A DNA stretch of 64,000 nucleotides from Gammaproteobacteria bacterium (GCA_013214945.1 JABSRT010000004.1:62001-126000); one strand, 5' to 3'. Shown: positions 9,091-19,713, numbered from the stretch's first letter. Notes: generated by a model not told the origin, from the sequence alone. Program-made: numbers and translations.

Positions 9091-9333
9091 ATGAGTTATT
9101 TTGTATGGATTTCATTGGGTTTTGTGGCCGGCATGCTCGCAAAATGGCTAATGCCAGATAAAGACGGTGGTGGTTTTATTAAAACAACCTTGTTAGGCAT
9201 CGCTGGGGCGTTTGTTGGCAGTAAATTAGGGGGTGGCGCAACCGACAGTTTTAATTTAGTCAGTATAGTAACGGCAACTACTGGGGCGTTTGTTTTGCTT
9301 TTTATTTATAACAAAGTTAATAGTTATTTGTAA
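9091..9333 (+). CDS. GlsB/YeaQ/YmgE family stress-response membrane protein
   Basis: 80-aa very hydrophobic protein with three short transmembrane segments rich in glycine (GFVAGMLAKWLMPDKDGGGF, then LGIAGAFVGSKLGG), the transglycosylase-associated (YeaQ/GlsB) family pattern. Family members are induced by stress in several bacteria, but the molecular function is unknown. It is monocistronic, following the yceI terminator. A stem with 8-bp arms lies just after the stop at 9337-9362 but lacks a T-run. Confidence 0.85.
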   Translation: MSYFVWISLGFVAGMLAKWLMPDKDGGGFIKTTLLGIAGAFVGSKLGGGATDSFNLVSIVTATTGAFVLLFIYNKVNSYL

Positions 9334-9336
9334 TCA

Positions 9337-9362
9337 GCAGCGACTTCACTATGGGTCGCTGC
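9337..9362. repeat. Hairpin after the GlsB/YeaQ-like gene
   Basis: GCAGCGAC and GTCGCTGC form an 8-bp perfect stem with a 10-nt loop between two convergent genes. There is no T-run, so it is a weak or Rho-assisted terminator candidate. Confidence 0.4.
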
Positions 9363-9377
9363 AATTGCGTATTGAAG

Positions 9378-9689
9378 TTACGCAGGAAATAACTGAGTTA
9401 ACTTAGTTGCCAACATCATGTTGCCAGTGGCTTTAATTTTTCCCATCATAAATGCTGTCATACCATTAACGCTGCCATCTAATAAACCAATTAGAGTTTT
9501 ATTAGCTAAAGATAAGGTTACCGAAGGATCATCGTGTTCACCGTCTAAAAGCTCATAAGCACCGTCGGCAATAACTAAATGAAAATAGCTACCCTCTAGA
9601 TCAAATTGAAATATTTCATCAACACCGCTTGCGGCATTGGCATTAAATTTACTGGCTAAAATTTCTTGGTACTCGTTAATTACTGACAT
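9378..9689 (-). CDS. SCP2 sterol-binding domain protein
   Basis: 103 aa. The order of blocks (GVDEIFQFDLEGSYFHLVIADGAYELLDGEHDDPSVTLSLANKTLIGLLDGSVNGMTAFMMGKIKATGNM summarised as FDLEG, DPSVTLSL, GKIKATGNM) is the SCP2 fold, a hydrophobic pocket that binds lipids or acyl groups. A good ribosome-binding site, GGAGAAATT, precedes the ATG. Single-domain SCP2 proteins of this length are common in Alteromonadales. The ligand is unknown. Confidence 0.85.
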   Translation of the reverse strand: MSVINEYQEILASKFNANAASGVDEIFQFDLEGSYFHLVIADGAYELLDGEHDDPSVTLSLANKTLIGLLDGSVNGMTAFMMGKIKATGNMMLATKLTQLFPA

Positions 9690-9848
9690 AATTTCTCCAA
9701 ATATAATAATGTGGTACGTGGTCTGACCTCTAAGTTATCACGTCGCTTGATGATGTCAAATATTTTTGTACACCGCTATTTTTGTTCAATAGTTCAAACA
9801 ACGCAGCTTTGATTGTTTCTTTAATGGCTTATTTTTAGTTAAATCGGC

Positions 9849-9854
9849 TATAAT
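9849..9854 (+). promoter_or_regulatory. Predicted -10 box of prfC
   Basis: A perfect TATAAT lies 35 nt before the prfC start codon. The -35 side is weak (TGGCTT with an 18-nt spacer). Confidence 0.4.
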
Positions 9855-9889
9855 TGCGCGGTTTTAAATTACAGAGATGCCCACTAGCT

Positions 9890-11470
9890 ATGACAACCTT
9901 TACTGACGCGGTGAATAAACGCCGTACCTTCGCGATCATATCGCACCCCGATGCGGGTAAAACAACCATTACAGAAAAAGTATTATTGTTTGGACAGGCG
10001 CTGCAAAAAGCGGGCACGGTAAAGGGCAAGAAGTCGGGTCAGCACGCAAAATCTGACTGGATGGACATAGAAAAAGAGCGTGGTATTTCGATCACCACAT
10101 CAGTGATGCAATTTCCTTATGCTGGTTCAGTTATTAATTTACTCGATACTCCCGGCCACGCTGATTTCTCGGAAGATACCTACCGTACCCTAACCGCTGT
10201 TGACTCATGTTTAATGGTGATTGATGCAGCAAAAGGGGTCGAAGCCCGTACCATTAAATTAATGGAAGTAACGCGACTGCGCACAACCCCCATTGTTACC
10301 TTTATGAATAAGCTCGATCGCGATGTACTTGACCCACTCGAAGTCATGGACGAAGTTGAAACCGTATTAAACATTATATGTGCACCTATTACTTGGCCAA
10401 TTGGCATGGGTAAAGAATTTAAAGGGATTTATCATCTTTTGCGTGATGAAGTTATCCTTTATCAATCTGGCCAGGGACATACGATTCAGGAAGTTCGAAG
10501 CATCAAAGGTTTAGACAACCCTGAAGTAGACGAAGCCTTAGGTGATTATGCCCAGGAATTGCGTGAGTCGATGGAACTTATCCAAGGTGCATCTAACCCT
10601 TTTGATTTAGAAATGTATTTAGCGGGCGAGTTAACCCCAGTATTTTTTGGTACCGCGATGGGTAACTTTGGCGTTGACCATATGCTCGACGGCATCGTTG
10701 AATGGGCACCAAAACCAATTAATCGCATTGCTGAACAGCGTGAAGTTGCAGTGACTGAAGAAAAGTTTACTGGTTTTGTTTTTAAAATTCAGGCCAATAT
10801 GGATCCGAAACACCGTGATCGTATTGCATTTATGCGAGTTTGTTCTGGTAAATATAACAAGGGCATGAAAATGCGCCATGTGCGCATAGGCAAAGACGTT
10901 AACGTTTCAGACGCATTAACCTTTATGGCGGGCGATCGCACCCAGGCAGAGGAAGCTGTAGCGGGTGATATCATTGGTTTGCATAACCACGGCACTATTC
11001 AAATTGGTGATACTTTTACGCAGGGTGAAGCGTTGAAGTTTACTGGTATTCCTAATTTTGCCCCTGAATTGTTCCGTCGAATTTTGTTAAAAGATCCGTT
11101 GAAGATGAAGCAGCTGCAAAAAGGCTTAATTCAGCTTTCTGAAGAGGGCGCAGTGCAAGTATTTAGACCACTGCGTTCTAACGAATTAATTTTAGGTGCG
11201 GTCGGCATACTCCAGTTCGATGTGGTAGTCGCACGATTAAAATCAGAATACAAAGTTGAAGCTATTTATGAGGCAGTTGGAGTTTCAACCGCTCGTTGGG
11301 TGTCGTGTGATGACGCTATTAAGTTGGAAAAATTCAAGAAAAAAGCTTTTGATAACTTAGCATTAGATGGTGGTAATAATTTAACTTACATTGCGCCAAC
11401 TCGCGTTAATTTAAGCTTAGCTTACGAGCGTCACCCTGAGATCACTTTCAGAGAGACCCGCGAAAACTAA
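9890..11470 (+). CDS. prfC: Peptide chain release factor 3 (RF3)
   Basis: 526-aa translational GTPase from the ATG at 9890. G1 (SHPDAGKTT, about residues 18-26), G3 ([14 protein letters not shown]) and G4 (NKLD) motifs are intact, followed by domain II and the RF3-specific C-terminal domain. RF3 recycles RF1 and RF2 from the ribosome after peptide release. An in-frame upstream ATG at 9854 overlaps the predicted -10 box; the shorter start gives [21 protein letters not shown], as in other RF3 proteins. It is a single-gene unit with its own terminator. Confidence 0.97.
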   Translation: MTTFTDAVNKRRTFAIISHPDAGKTTITEKVLLFGQALQKAGTVKGKKSGQHAKSDWMDIEKERGISITTSVMQFPYAGSVINLLDTPGHADFSEDTYRTLTAVDSCLMVIDAAKGVEARTIKLMEVTRLRTTPIVTFMNKLDRDVLDPLEVMDEVETVLNIICAPITWPIGMGKEFKGIYHLLRDEVILYQSGQGHTIQEVRSIKGLDNPEVDEALGDYAQELRESMELIQGASNPFDLEMYLAGELTPVFFGTAMGNFGVDHMLDGIVEWAPKPINRIAEQREVAVTEEKFTGFVFKIQANMDPKHRDRIAFMRVCSGKYNKGMKMRHVRIGKDVNVSDALTFMAGDRTQAEEAVAGDIIGLHNHGTIQIGDTFTQGEALKFTGIPNFAPELFRRILLKDPLKMKQLQKGLIQLSEEGAVQVFRPLRSNELILGAVGILQFDVVVARLKSEYKVEAIYEAVGVSTARWVSCDDAIKLEKFKKKAFDNLALDGGNNLTYIAPTRVNLSLAYERHPEITFRETREN

Positions 11471-11515
11471 TCGCAGTCATTTACAAAGCTCTTAACCACA
11501 GTTAAGAATAAAAGA

Positions 11516-11549
11516 AACCGTAGGCATGCATAATGACCTGCGGTTTTTT
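11516..11549 (+). terminator. Intrinsic terminator after prfC
   Basis: AACCGTAGG and CCTGCGGTT form a 9-bp stem (one G-T pair) around a 12-nt loop, followed by TTTTTT, 45 nt after the prfC stop. Confidence 0.8.
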
Positions 11550-12588
11550 ATTATGTCACCAGCTTAACCCATCATTAAAACTTACTAGAAACCCTCTGCA
11601 GCGTTGCTTAGTCGTCGCTAAATAATCACAGACAGTTTTCCGTTGCCGGTATTGCCATAGATGCTTTCTAAAATTTAGCGAGTAATAACTAGCGTATCAT
11701 CTCACTCATTATTTGAGGCGTTATCTTTTACTGTAAAAAATAAGCGTCGCGGAAATGATTGCTAGCGATAAATTTAACGTTAATCAGAAAAACTGACCGC
11801 AAAGGTCTCATAACACTTCTAAGTATAACGTTGAGTTTTTACCCATCTTGTAGTACCTAAACCCTAGCACTTGTAAGTAAAATGTTAATTTGTGAATTTA
11901 TTTTTGTGATAAGTGCACAATAAAATTGACATTGGTGGTGGTTTTTGGCTTAAATACACCAGCTGGCCAGTACGTGATGTGAACTTATTGTTAGTTTTGT
12001 TGTCAGTGTCATGTCAAGTTCAGGATGAAAAAGTGAAAATGCGTTCGAGTTACGTTAGAGCAAGATCGATTTTTTTTGATAATGAATACGACTGAAAAAT
12101 AATAAACACAAAAAAAAGCCAATAAAAGTTAATGATTGGTTCATTTTTGAACGAAATTGTTTTAGAGTTGTCCCTGGCTTAACTACTTGAAATTTATATG
12201 TATAGTTTAATTTATCTAGAGTTTAAATAAATTTTAATAAAAAAAATAACAATTTTCATTTGCACATTGAACTGTTTTGCATTAAAAATGTATACGTTTT
12301 TAAGCAATGGCAACAAGATATAAGCCACTGTTTAGCCAATATTTAAAAATATACGATAAATTGAAGCACTGAAGTTTGGTTGGGAAATACCAAAAAAAGA
12401 GTAATTCGATTCGCGCTATAATTTGGCGTTCGAAATAAAAAAGAGTCTTTATCTAAAAATTTGCTAACTAAAATTAGCCCTGCGAATTTTTAGATAAGTG
12501 CTAAGTAAAGTTTAGTGGGTGTTGCGACTGATAATCAGTTACAATGTTGCGAGGCTAAGTTAAGCGCTAAAAATTACAAACCTTAAGG
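11550..12588. other. Long AT-rich non-coding region between prfC and the porin gene
   Basis: About 1 kb with only short, unsupported reading frames (for example 11913-12095, 60 codons, no recognisable protein). It is strongly AT-rich with A and T runs. It contains a long imperfect hairpin at 12448-12497 and a TATAAT at 12417-12422. It may carry porin regulatory sites or a small RNA, but no known RNA family was recognised. Confidence 0.5.
12448..12497. repeat. Long hairpin upstream of the porin gene
   Basis: The segment around TATCTAAAAATTTGC (12449-12464) pairs with GCGAATTTTTAGATAAG (12482-12497), with one bulge and one mismatch, around a 17-nt loop. It begins about 26 nt after a TATAAT at 12417-12422 and lies 285 nt before the porin gene. 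It could be part of a small RNA or an attenuator; there is no T-run after it. Confidence 0.45.
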
Positions 12589-12617
12589 TTGACAAGGTTT
12601 TTAACTAAAATTTACAT
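12589..12617 (+). promoter_or_regulatory. Predicted sigma-70 promoter of the porin gene
   Basis: TTGACA, a 17-nt spacer and TTACAT lie about 165 nt before the porin start codon, giving an untranslated leader of roughly 155 nt. The -35 hexamer matches the consensus exactly. The pair GACAAG/CTTGTC flanks the spacer and could be an operator. Confidence 0.6.
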
Positions 12618-12779
12618 CTTGTCATCTAATTGACACAATTTTTTATTATTAATAGATGCTTTGAAAATCTAGATAAAAAATTTGTAAATTTTTAATAAAC
12701 AGGGGGCAACCCCTTCAATTTAAATTTTCACTAAGAAAAATTTAATTGAGATAACTAACATACACAAAGGAAGACCAAA

Positions 12780-13691
12780 ATGAATAAGACTATAATTGCT
12801 TCAGCAATCGCTGCTACATTACTATCTACTTCTGCTTTCGCTGCAGAAATGCCTACTATCTCAGGTAACATCCAACTAGCATGGACTCACTCTGATTCTG
12901 ACGTTAACGGTGGTGGTACTTCAGGTCTAGTTGATAACGGCTCAACTATTCGTTTTTCACACTCTCATCAAATCAATGATGAGCTTGAAGGCTTCTTGAA
13001 AATTGAATTTGACGGTGTTAACGCTGATGATAAATCTGGAGCTGTAGGTACTCTTAAACTAGATGAAGCTTATGTTGGTGTTAAAGGTAGCTTTGGTAAA
13101 GTTTGGGTTGGTTCTGACGATTCTGTGTACGAACAGTTTATCGATAAAGGTAATGACTTCGAAGCACTAGGTGTTGCAACTTCAGATAACTACACAACTG
13201 GTGAAGGCGATTTAGTTCAGTTCGTTTCATCTTCAATGGAAGGTTTCCAGGTATTCGCAGCAGTTGAATTAGACGCTTCTGATGATGACCGTTCAAACGC
13301 ATTCCAAGTTGGTGTTGCTTACAGCGCTGATGCATTAACTGTTGCACTTGGTATGGATTCTAACGATACTGCTGGCGACGACGCGAAAAGCACTTTCGGT
13401 GTTAGCGCAACTTACACTATGGATAACCTAAAGCTAGTTGGTTCTTTCCACACACGTGATAATGTATCTGACATTGCTATAGCTAACGCTATCTACACTG
13501 CCGGTGCTAACCAGTACGTATTATCTCTATCTCATACTTCAGAAGAGAATGATGACAAAACTTCAGTTGTTGGTGTTCAAGCGCTACACAACCTGTCTAG
13601 CAACATGTATGTTTACGCTGAAGCTGCATTCTTCAACATGGAAGAATCAGACAGTACAGACGTTGCTGTTGGTGTAACTTACTTCTTCTAA
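12780..13691 (+). CDS. Gram-negative porin (outer-membrane beta-barrel)
   Basis: 303-aa precursor with a signal peptide ending AFAAE (cleavage about residue 21). The mature chain alternates short hydrophobic strands with acidic, Gly/Asn/Asp-rich loops and ends in VAVGVTYFF; the terminal Phe is the BAM recognition signature. Segments such as SGNIQLAWTHSDSD, FLKIEFDGVN and EAYVGVKGSFGKVWVGSDDS match the general trimeric porin family. Codon use differs from its neighbours (more GCT, GGT, AAC), as expected for a highly expressed gene. A good ribosome-binding site (AAAGGAAGACCAAA) and a strong terminator flank it. Solute specificity is unknown. Confidence 0.93.
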   Translation: MNKTIIASAIAATLLSTSAFAAEMPTISGNIQLAWTHSDSDVNGGGTSGLVDNGSTIRFSHSHQINDELEGFLKIEFDGVNADDKSGAVGTLKLDEAYVGVKGSFGKVWVGSDDSVYEQFIDKGNDFEALGVATSDNYTTGEGDLVQFVSSSMEGFQVFAAVELDASDDDRSNAFQVGVAYSADALTVALGMDSNDTAGDDAKSTFGVSATYTMDNLKLVGSFHTRDNVSDIAIANAIYTAGANQYVLSLSHTSEENDDKTSVVGVQALHNLSSNMYVYAEAAFFNMEESDSTDVAVGVTYFF

Positions 13692-13719
13692 GCCTGACTT
13701 AGTTTAATTATGTTATCGA

Positions 13720-13743
13720 AACCGGCCTTTGGGCCGGTTTTTT
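13720..13743 (+). terminator. Intrinsic terminator after the porin gene
   Basis: AACCGGCC-TTTG-GGCCGGTT is a perfect 8-bp GC-rich stem followed by a T-run, 29 nt after the stop. Confidence 0.92.
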
Positions 13744-13838
13744 AATGCTTAAAATAAAGTACTAATCTGGTTATACTAACCAGATGAAATCATGTAAAAC
13801 TCTTTCTTACATCACCACTCCTAGCATAAGTACCCCTT

Positions 13839-14663
13839 GTGAAACATAATCCTTACGTAACTAATCCTTATGTAGCTAACCCCCACGCAACTAGTCCCTT
13901 AAGCTACATCGATAGCCATTGCCACCTTGATTTTGCTCGAATGGGCGAGGTCCAGTTACAAATTTCAGCCGCTAAAGCGGTCGGGGTTGACGGAATAATA
14001 GTACCGAGCATTAGCTGCGACAACTGGCAAGCTGTGTTGGCATTAGGCCTAGCACATCAGCATGTTTATCCGGCTTTGGGCATTCACCCTTATTTTTTGC
14101 AAGCTAATAATCAACTTGAACGTTTAGTGAGTTTGGCAACAAGCAATCGCCAGCAGATTATCGCGATTGGTGAAATTGGTCTTGATGGTGCGATTGATAC
14201 GCCGTTACATGCTCAACTCGAAGTATTAGTGCCGCAACTAAAATTAGCCAGTGAGTTAGAATTACCGGTGATTTGTCATGCCCATAAAGCCTATGATCCG
14301 CTCTTAAAGCAACTACGCCGTTTTAAGCTTAAACGTGGCGGCGTGGTGCACGGTTTTAGTGGCAGTGCCGTGCAGGCCAATGAGTTTATAAAACTTGGCT
14401 TTAAGCTTGGGATCGGCGGGGTGATTACTTACCCACGAGCGAGCAAAATACGCGGCTTGGTTAGTCAGCTTGATTTGGTCAATCTAGTCTTAGAAACCGA
14501 CGCCCCAGACATGCCATTGCATGGCATGCAAGGCCAAGTGAATCGACCTGTTAATATTGCGCTGATTGCACAAACCTTGAGTGAGTTAACCGGAACCGAT
14601 TTAGCGACAATAGCTGCGACGACAACAACTAATTGTCGCGAAATGTTTTTGTTACAAATGTGA
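13839..14663 (+). CDS. yjjV: TatD family metal-dependent hydrolase (YjjV-like)
   Basis: 274 aa. TatD metal ligands are in place: HCHLDF near residues 28-30, GEIGLD, VICHAHKAYD, VVHGFSG and ETDAPD. Members are Mg2+-dependent DNases, some acting on DNA 3' ends. The neighbouring deoCABD operon matches the E. coli yjjV-deo arrangement, which supports the YjjV subgroup. The start is GTG at 13839; upstream of the domain lie three degenerate 15-nt units encoding NPYVT, NPYVA and NPHAT, which are not part of the TatD fold and may be a recent slippage expansion. The Shine-Dalgarno is weak, so the real start is somewhat uncertain. Confidence 0.9.
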   Translation: MKHNPYVTNPYVANPHATSPLSYIDSHCHLDFARMGEVQLQISAAKAVGVDGIIVPSISCDNWQAVLALGLAHQHVYPALGIHPYFLQANNQLERLVSLATSNRQQIIAIGEIGLDGAIDTPLHAQLEVLVPQLKLASELELPVICHAHKAYDPLLKQLRRFKLKRGGVVHGFSGSAVQANEFIKLGFKLGIGGVITYPRASKIRGLVSQLDLVNLVLETDAPDMPLHGMQGQVNRPVNIALIAQTLSELTGTDLATIAATTTTNCREMFLLQM

Positions 14664-14764
14664 TCACATAGCAATTGTTGAACTTTAAATCAGCCCAAAT
14701 TTGACTCGTACCTCGCTGTCCAACTAATCTTGATATAACTTATAATTCTTTACTGGAATGTCTA

Positions 14765-15538
14765 ATGACTGATCTTGAACGCGCCGCGTATTATGGGATC
14801 CAATTAATGGATTTAACCACGCTCAATGACGACGATACCGAGCAAAAGGTGATTGAACTTTGTCATAAAGCGGTATCACCCGCGGGTAAAACCGCTGCTA
14901 TTTGCATTTATCCCCAGTTCATTGCAGTTGCTAAGCAAACCCTGCGTCAATTAAAATCAACCGATGTATTAATTGCTACCGTCGCTAATTTTCCGCACGG
15001 CAATAGTGACGTTGCAGCAGCTGTTAATGAAACAGCCCAAGCGGTTGCGTTAGGCGCAGATGAAGTTGATGTTGTTTTTCCTTACCGAGCATTACTTGGC
15101 GGAGATCGCGAGATAGGCAGTCAATTGGTCCAGGCTTGTAAAAAAGCATGTGGCGAACAGGTCATTTTAAAAGTCATTTTAGAAACCGGTGAATTAAAAG
15201 ATCCCGCCTTAATTAAAGAAGCGAGTTTAATCGCGATAGCGGCTGGGGCCGATTTTATTAAAACCTCAACCGGCAAGGTCGCGGTTAATGCCACCCTTGA
15301 GGCGGCACAGGCGATGTTTGAAGCGATTGTTGAAACAGGTGGCCATTGTGGCTTTAAAGCCGCTGGCGGTGTTAAAAATGCTGTAGATGTTGCTGCTTAT
15401 CTTGCAATCGCTCAGTCAAGTTTGTCTAGCGAATGGATTGGGCCAGAAAACTTCCGATTTGGCGCCAGCAGTTTATTAGATAATTTACTTCATACCTTAG
15501 ATAAATCACATAATATGGCGAAATCACAAGGATATTAA
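14765..15538 (+). CDS. deoC: Deoxyribose-phosphate aldolase
   Basis: 257 aa, close to the E. coli length (259). The Schiff-base lysine is in FIKTSTGK (K166), and [11 protein letters not shown] and GFKAAGGVK carry the other catalytic residues. It cleaves 2-deoxyribose-5-phosphate to acetaldehyde and glyceraldehyde-3-phosphate. It is the first gene of a deoCABD operon; deoA follows one nucleotide after its stop codon. No DeoR- or CytR-type regulator gene is nearby and no clear operator was recognised upstream. Confidence 0.97.
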   Translation: MTDLERAAYYGIQLMDLTTLNDDDTEQKVIELCHKAVSPAGKTAAICIYPQFIAVAKQTLRQLKSTDVLIATVANFPHGNSDVAAAVNETAQAVALGADEVDVVFPYRALLGGDREIGSQLVQACKKACGEQVILKVILETGELKDPALIKEASLIAIAAGADFIKTSTGKVAVNATLEAAQAMFEAIVETGGHCGFKAAGGVKNAVDVAAYLAIAQSSLSSEWIGPENFRFGASSLLDNLLHTLDKSHNMAKSQGY

Positions 15539-15539
15539 G

Positions 15540-16880
15540 ATGCAATATTTACCACAAGAAATTATTCGACGCAAACGTAATGGCCAAGAGCTAACCGATG
15601 CTGAAATCGCTTTTTTTGTTGCTGGCATTACCGACAACAGCATCAGTGAAGGGCAAATCGGTGCGTTTGCCATGGCAACCTATTTTCAGAATATGACCAT
15701 GAAAGAGCGAATTGCCCTCACCAAAGGCATGCGTGATTCTGGCGAAGTACTTAATTGGCAATCGTTACATTTAGCCGGCCCGGTGGTTGATAAGCATTCG
15801 ACTGGGGGCGTTGGCGATTTAGTGAGTTTAATGTTGGGGCCTATTGTCGCCGCTTGTGGTGGTTATGTGCCAATGATCGCTGGTCGTGGTTTGGGCCATA
15901 CCGGCGGTACCTTAGACAAATTCGACGCTATTCCTGGTTACACGACCGTGCCGAGCAACGCACTATTTCGCGATACCGTGAAAGAAGTTGGTGTTGCGAT
16001 TATTGGCCAAACCGGTGACTTAGCGCCGGCCGACAAACGTTTATACGGTATTCGCGATGTGACTTCGACCGTGGAGTCTGTGCCATTGATCACGGCTTCT
16101 ATCTTGGCTAAAAAACTGGCCGCAGGTCTTGATGCCCTAGTGATGGATGTTAAGACTGGCAGTGGCGCATTTATGGCCGAATTGGGTCAAGCACAGGAAT
16201 TAGCGCACAGCATTGTTAACGTTGCTACTGGCGCAGGGGTAAAAACCAGCGCGCTAATTACCGACATGGATCAGTTATTAGCAGCAAGTGCCGGCAACGC
16301 CGTTGAAATGGTCGACGCGGTTAAATATTTACGTAATGAACTGCACAACCCGCGTTTACACGAAGTTACGGTCGCGTTAGCGGCAGAAATGCTGACGTTA
16401 AGCGGCTTGGCGGCGACCGACGAATTGGCACGGATCAAAGTTAATCAGGTGATAAGCAACGGTCAGGCGGCGGAAGTGTTTGCCAAAATGGTTGCTAAAC
16501 TTGGTGGCCCAGTTGATTTTGTTGATAATTATCAGCAGTATTTGCCGCAAGCGAAAATTATTCGCCCAGTATTTGCCAAGCAAAGCGGTATTTTACAGCG
16601 GATCGACACTCGCCAAATTGGACTTAGTGTGGTTGAACTTGGTGGTGGTCGCCGCCGTGCTGACGATATTATCGATTATTCAGTTGGTTTGTCAGGCGTT
16701 GCAACCGTTGGTCAGCACCTTGATAACCAGCAGCCGATTGCCATGGTCCATGCGGCGACGATGGATGACTTTAACCGTGCACAGAGTATGATTGAACAGT
16801 CTATTGTCATTGCTGACTCGACCACTGAGCTGCCGGCTTCGTTACCAACAGTGCATGAAGTGATTCGCTATCAGCAATAA
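15540..16880 (+). CDS. deoA: Thymidine phosphorylase
   Basis: 446 aa (E. coli 440). The family signature near residue 83-96, KHSTGGVGD, is intact, and so are the glycine-rich [13 protein letters not shown] and the [21 protein letters not shown] segment. It phosphorolyses thymidine and deoxyuridine to the base and 2-deoxyribose-1-phosphate. It sits between deoC and deoB with spacings of 1 and 9 nt, so all are in one transcript. Confidence 0.97.
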   Translation: MQYLPQEIIRRKRNGQELTDAEIAFFVAGITDNSISEGQIGAFAMATYFQNMTMKERIALTKGMRDSGEVLNWQSLHLAGPVVDKHSTGGVGDLVSLMLGPIVAACGGYVPMIAGRGLGHTGGTLDKFDAIPGYTTVPSNALFRDTVKEVGVAIIGQTGDLAPADKRLYGIRDVTSTVESVPLITASILAKKLAAGLDALVMDVKTGSGAFMAELGQAQELAHSIVNVATGAGVKTSALITDMDQLLAASAGNAVEMVDAVKYLRNELHNPRLHEVTVALAAEMLTLSGLAATDELARIKVNQVISNGQAAEVFAKMVAKLGGPVDFVDNYQQYLPQAKIIRPVFAKQSGILQRIDTRQIGLSVVELGGGRRRADDIIDYSVGLSGVATVGQHLDNQQPIAMVHAATMDDFNRAQSMIEQSIVIADSTTELPASLPTVHEVIRYQQ

Positions 16881-16889
16881 GGGGTCAAG

Positions 16890-18104
16890 ATGAAACGTGT
16901 AACAATAATGATGCTCGACTCGCTGGGCATTGGTGCCAGTGAAGACGCGATCGATTTTGGTGATGTCGGGGCAAATACCTTTGGCAGCATTGCTAAAGCT
17001 TGCGCCAGCGGTAAAGCCGATGTAAACCGGCAAGGGCTGCTGACCTTACCTAATCTAAATAAACTGGGGCTAGGCCATGCCTGTTTTGGCAGCTCGGATT
17101 ATTTTCCGGCCGGACTTGATCAATCAATAACGCCAATCGCTAAATACGGTTACGCCAAAGAGATTAGTTCAGGTAAAGATACCCCAAGCGGACACTGGGA
17201 AATTGCCGGTGCGCCAGTATTATATGACTGGGGTTACTTTAGTGAGCTAGAAAATTCTTTTCCCGAGGAGTTAATTGCTGCCATAGTTAAACGTTGTAAT
17301 TTACCGGGTATTTTAGGCAACTGTCATGCTTCTGGCACCACCATTTTAGAACAACTGGGCGCTGAGCACATGGCGACTGGCAAGCCGATATTTTATACCT
17401 CAAGTGATAGCGTATTTCAGATTGCTTGTCATGAAGAAAGCTTTGGCTTAGAGCCGCTGCTAGAGCTGTGCCTGGTTGTGCGTGAAGAACTCGAGAGTTA
17501 TAACATTGGTCGCGTGATAGCCAGGCCGTTTATTGGCAATGACGCCAGTGATTTCGCCCGAACCGGTAATCGCCGTGACTTTTCGGTGTTGCCACCGTCA
17601 AAAACCTTACTTGATTTCGCGGCTGATGCCGGACACGAGGTTATAAGTGTCGGTAAAATAGCTGATATTTATGCTCAGCAAGGCATTACTCAAAAAATTA
17701 AGGCGACCGGATTAGCCGATTTATTTGATGCTACCTTAATCGCGCATCAAACGGCGCCAAGTAACAGCATTATTTTTACTAACTTTGTTGATTTTGATTC
17801 GGCTTATGGTCATCGCCGCGACGTTGCTGGTTATGCCGCAGCGCTGGAATATTTTGATACAAGGTTACCAGAATTTATTGCCCAAATGGGCGATGATGAT
17901 TTACTGGTGTTAACCGCTGATCACGGCTGTGATCCCACTTGGCCTGGCAGTGACCATACCCGCGAACACATTCCGGTAATCTTTTTCAGCCGATCATTTC
18001 CCGGTGGCGATCTTGGCCTGCGTGATACGTTTGCCGACATCGGACAAAGCATTGCGACTTACTTACAACTTGAGCCACTTGCTTATGGCAAGTCGTTTTT
18101 ATAA
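16890..18104 (+). CDS. deoB: Phosphopentomutase
   Basis: 404 aa (E. coli 407). Alkaline-phosphatase-superfamily metal sites are visible in [14 protein letters not shown], in [11 protein letters not shown] (Thr as phosphorylated residue) and in [22 protein letters not shown]. It converts deoxyribose-1-phosphate to the 5-phosphate, linking DeoA/DeoD to DeoC. The ribosome-binding site is AAGGGG, 9 nt after deoA. Confidence 0.97.
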   Translation: MKRVTIMMLDSLGIGASEDAIDFGDVGANTFGSIAKACASGKADVNRQGLLTLPNLNKLGLGHACFGSSDYFPAGLDQSITPIAKYGYAKEISSGKDTPSGHWEIAGAPVLYDWGYFSELENSFPEELIAAIVKRCNLPGILGNCHASGTTILEQLGAEHMATGKPIFYTSSDSVFQIACHEESFGLEPLLELCLVVREELESYNIGRVIARPFIGNDASDFARTGNRRDFSVLPPSKTLLDFAADAGHEVISVGKIADIYAQQGITQKIKATGLADLFDATLIAHQTAPSNSIIFTNFVDFDSAYGHRRDVAGYAAALEYFDTRLPEFIAQMGDDDLLVLTADHGCDPTWPGSDHTREHIPVIFFSRSFPGGDLGLRDTFADIGQSIATYLQLEPLAYGKSFL

Positions 18105-18128
18105 CAATTAATACATAAAGGATACCTT

Positions 18129-18833
18129 ATGGCTACTCCACATATTAGTGCCAACGTTGGCGATTTTGCCGAATCAATTTTGTTGCCAGGCGATCCGCTG
18201 CGTGCAAAATACATTGCCGATACATTTCTAACCGACGTTGTTCAGGTTAATGACGTTCGCAACATGCTGGGTTACACCGGTTTTTACAAAGGTAAAAAAG
18301 TTTCTGTGATGGGCACCGGCATGGGCATTCCGTCTATTTCTATTTACGCCAAAGAACTTATTACTGAGTACGGGGTTAAAAACCTGATCCGTGTTGGCAC
18401 TGCCGGCGCTATTTCATTAGACGTTAAAATTCGCGATGTTATTATTGCGATGGGTGCGTGTACTGACTCAGGCGTTAACCGTGGTCGTTTTCAAGGGCAC
18501 GACTTTGCCGCGATCGCCAATTATGAGCTACTGGCTAACGCTGTTACTGCGGCTAAAGCCAAAGGCGTCAGTGCTAAGGTCGGCAATGTTTATACCGCAG
18601 ATTTATTTTATTCACCTAATGAAACGATGTTTGATACCTGTGAAAAGATGAATGTGTTGGCAGTTGAAATGGAAGCGGCGGGTTTATACGGTGTTGCTGC
18701 TGAATATGGCGCTAATGCACTTTGTGTTGTCACCATTTCTGATCATATCAGAACTGGCGAAGTCACTACAGCGCAAGAGCGTCAAACCACGTTCAATGAC
18801 ATGATTGAATTGACGCTAGAGTCGCTGATTTAA
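18129..18833 (+). CDS. deoD: Purine nucleoside phosphorylase DeoD-type
   Basis: 234 aa (E. coli 239). The hexameric bacterial PNP family is recognised from the N-terminus [31 protein letters not shown] (shortened: [18 protein letters not shown]), the phosphate-binding GTGMGIPS and RVGTAG, and the catalytic Asp in [10 protein letters not shown]. It phosphorolyses purine (deoxy)nucleosides. It is the last deo gene; it converges with ytjB, whose stop codon lies only 4 nt away, and no terminator is visible in the gap. Confidence 0.97.
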   Translation: MATPHISANVGDFAESILLPGDPLRAKYIADTFLTDVVQVNDVRNMLGYTGFYKGKKVSVMGTGMGIPSISIYAKELITEYGVKNLIRVGTAGAISLDVKIRDVIIAMGACTDSGVNRGRFQGHDFAAIANYELLANAVTAAKAKGVSAKVGNVYTADLFYSPNETMFDTCEKMNVLAVEMEAAGLYGVAAEYGANALCVVTISDHIRTGEVTTAQERQTTFNDMIELTLESLI

Positions 18834-18837
18834 ATCG

Positions 18838-19461
18838 TTATTTTTCGCTTATGTCTGGGCTGTTATGTGCAATAAGTTGTTGCTTAGCAGCCTGTTTTTT
18901 TTGATTACGCCACACAGAATTTCTTAGCTGATAGCGTGCTCGCTTTTGCGACAAGGCGCGTGCTAATAAAAAACCAATAATACCTGCCAGTACTAAAGAC
19001 CACTGATGCCATTGCAATTGCTGTTGCTGTATCGCGACAATTGGCGCAATAAATTCATTTTTATTGAGGCTTAGTTTTAAATAACCAAGCAACTTATCCT
19101 GACGCACTTCAGTCACCAGCAAGATTGACTCGCCGGGCATTGCCTTAGTTGATTCGGCCATTAATGTGCCATCAGCTCGGTGGATCCATACCCCATTAAG
19201 TAGCGGAGACTCACTCAGTGATTGCGCTAACCATTGCAACTGCTGTTGCTGATTTAATTTAAGCCCCATCGTTGCCGCGAGGCCAAGTTGTTGTTTCAGT
19301 AATTCAGTTACTGCTTGCTGTTGCTGCTGGCGTAATTGCTGAGATTGTTGGTCAGAAAACCACAACAAGCTGGCTAAAAAGAGTAACAGCAAAATCGCCA
19401 GCGATAACTGACTTAAGCGATTAATGATAATGTGCTTGTTAAGGGCTCGAATGCTGATCAC
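18838..19461 (-). CDS. ytjB: AhpA/YtjB (Smp) family membrane protein
   Basis: 207 aa. An N-terminal transmembrane helix (about residues 17-32) is followed by a Gln-rich coiled segment (QQSQQLRQQQQQAVTELL), a periplasmic domain and a second transmembrane helix (about residues 143-162). The position, convergent to deoD and divergent from serB, is the conserved place of ytjB/smp in enterobacteria. Function is unknown. The Gln-rich stretch is encoded by repeated CAA/CAG codons and could vary in length. Confidence 0.8.
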   Translation of the reverse strand: MISIRALNKHIIINRLSQLSLAILLLLFLASLLWFSDQQSQQLRQQQQQAVTELLKQQLGLAATMGLKLNQQQQLQWLAQSLSESPLLNGVWIHRADGTLMAESTKAMPGESILLVTEVRQDKLLGYLKLSLNKNEFIAPIVAIQQQQLQWHQWSLVLAGIIGFLLARALSQKRARYQLRNSVWRNQKKQAAKQQLIAHNSPDISEK

Positions 19462-19713
19462 TGCCGTTCCTTAAAATTTGTCCGTTTAAGATTAGTTTAT
19501 CCGGTACTCAGGTTATATTAAACGAGAGTTACACGGTTAGTCTTCACTTTGAAATACTACTAGCTATTTGAATAAAAGGTAATTATTTATTTGAAAAGAC
19601 AAAAGGCCGGCAAGTTAATATTATTTGCTAATATCAATTGTTGTTATTTTTTGATAGGTTAGTGTCGTTTTTTAGCAAGTCTAATCCAAAATTTCATTGT
19701 CGAAGGGGTTGTT

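Noticed and set aside
11913-12095. 60-codon reading frame in the pre-porin region
   Set aside because: It has no recognisable protein pattern, no ribosome-binding site and lies in very AT-rich DNA; probably chance.
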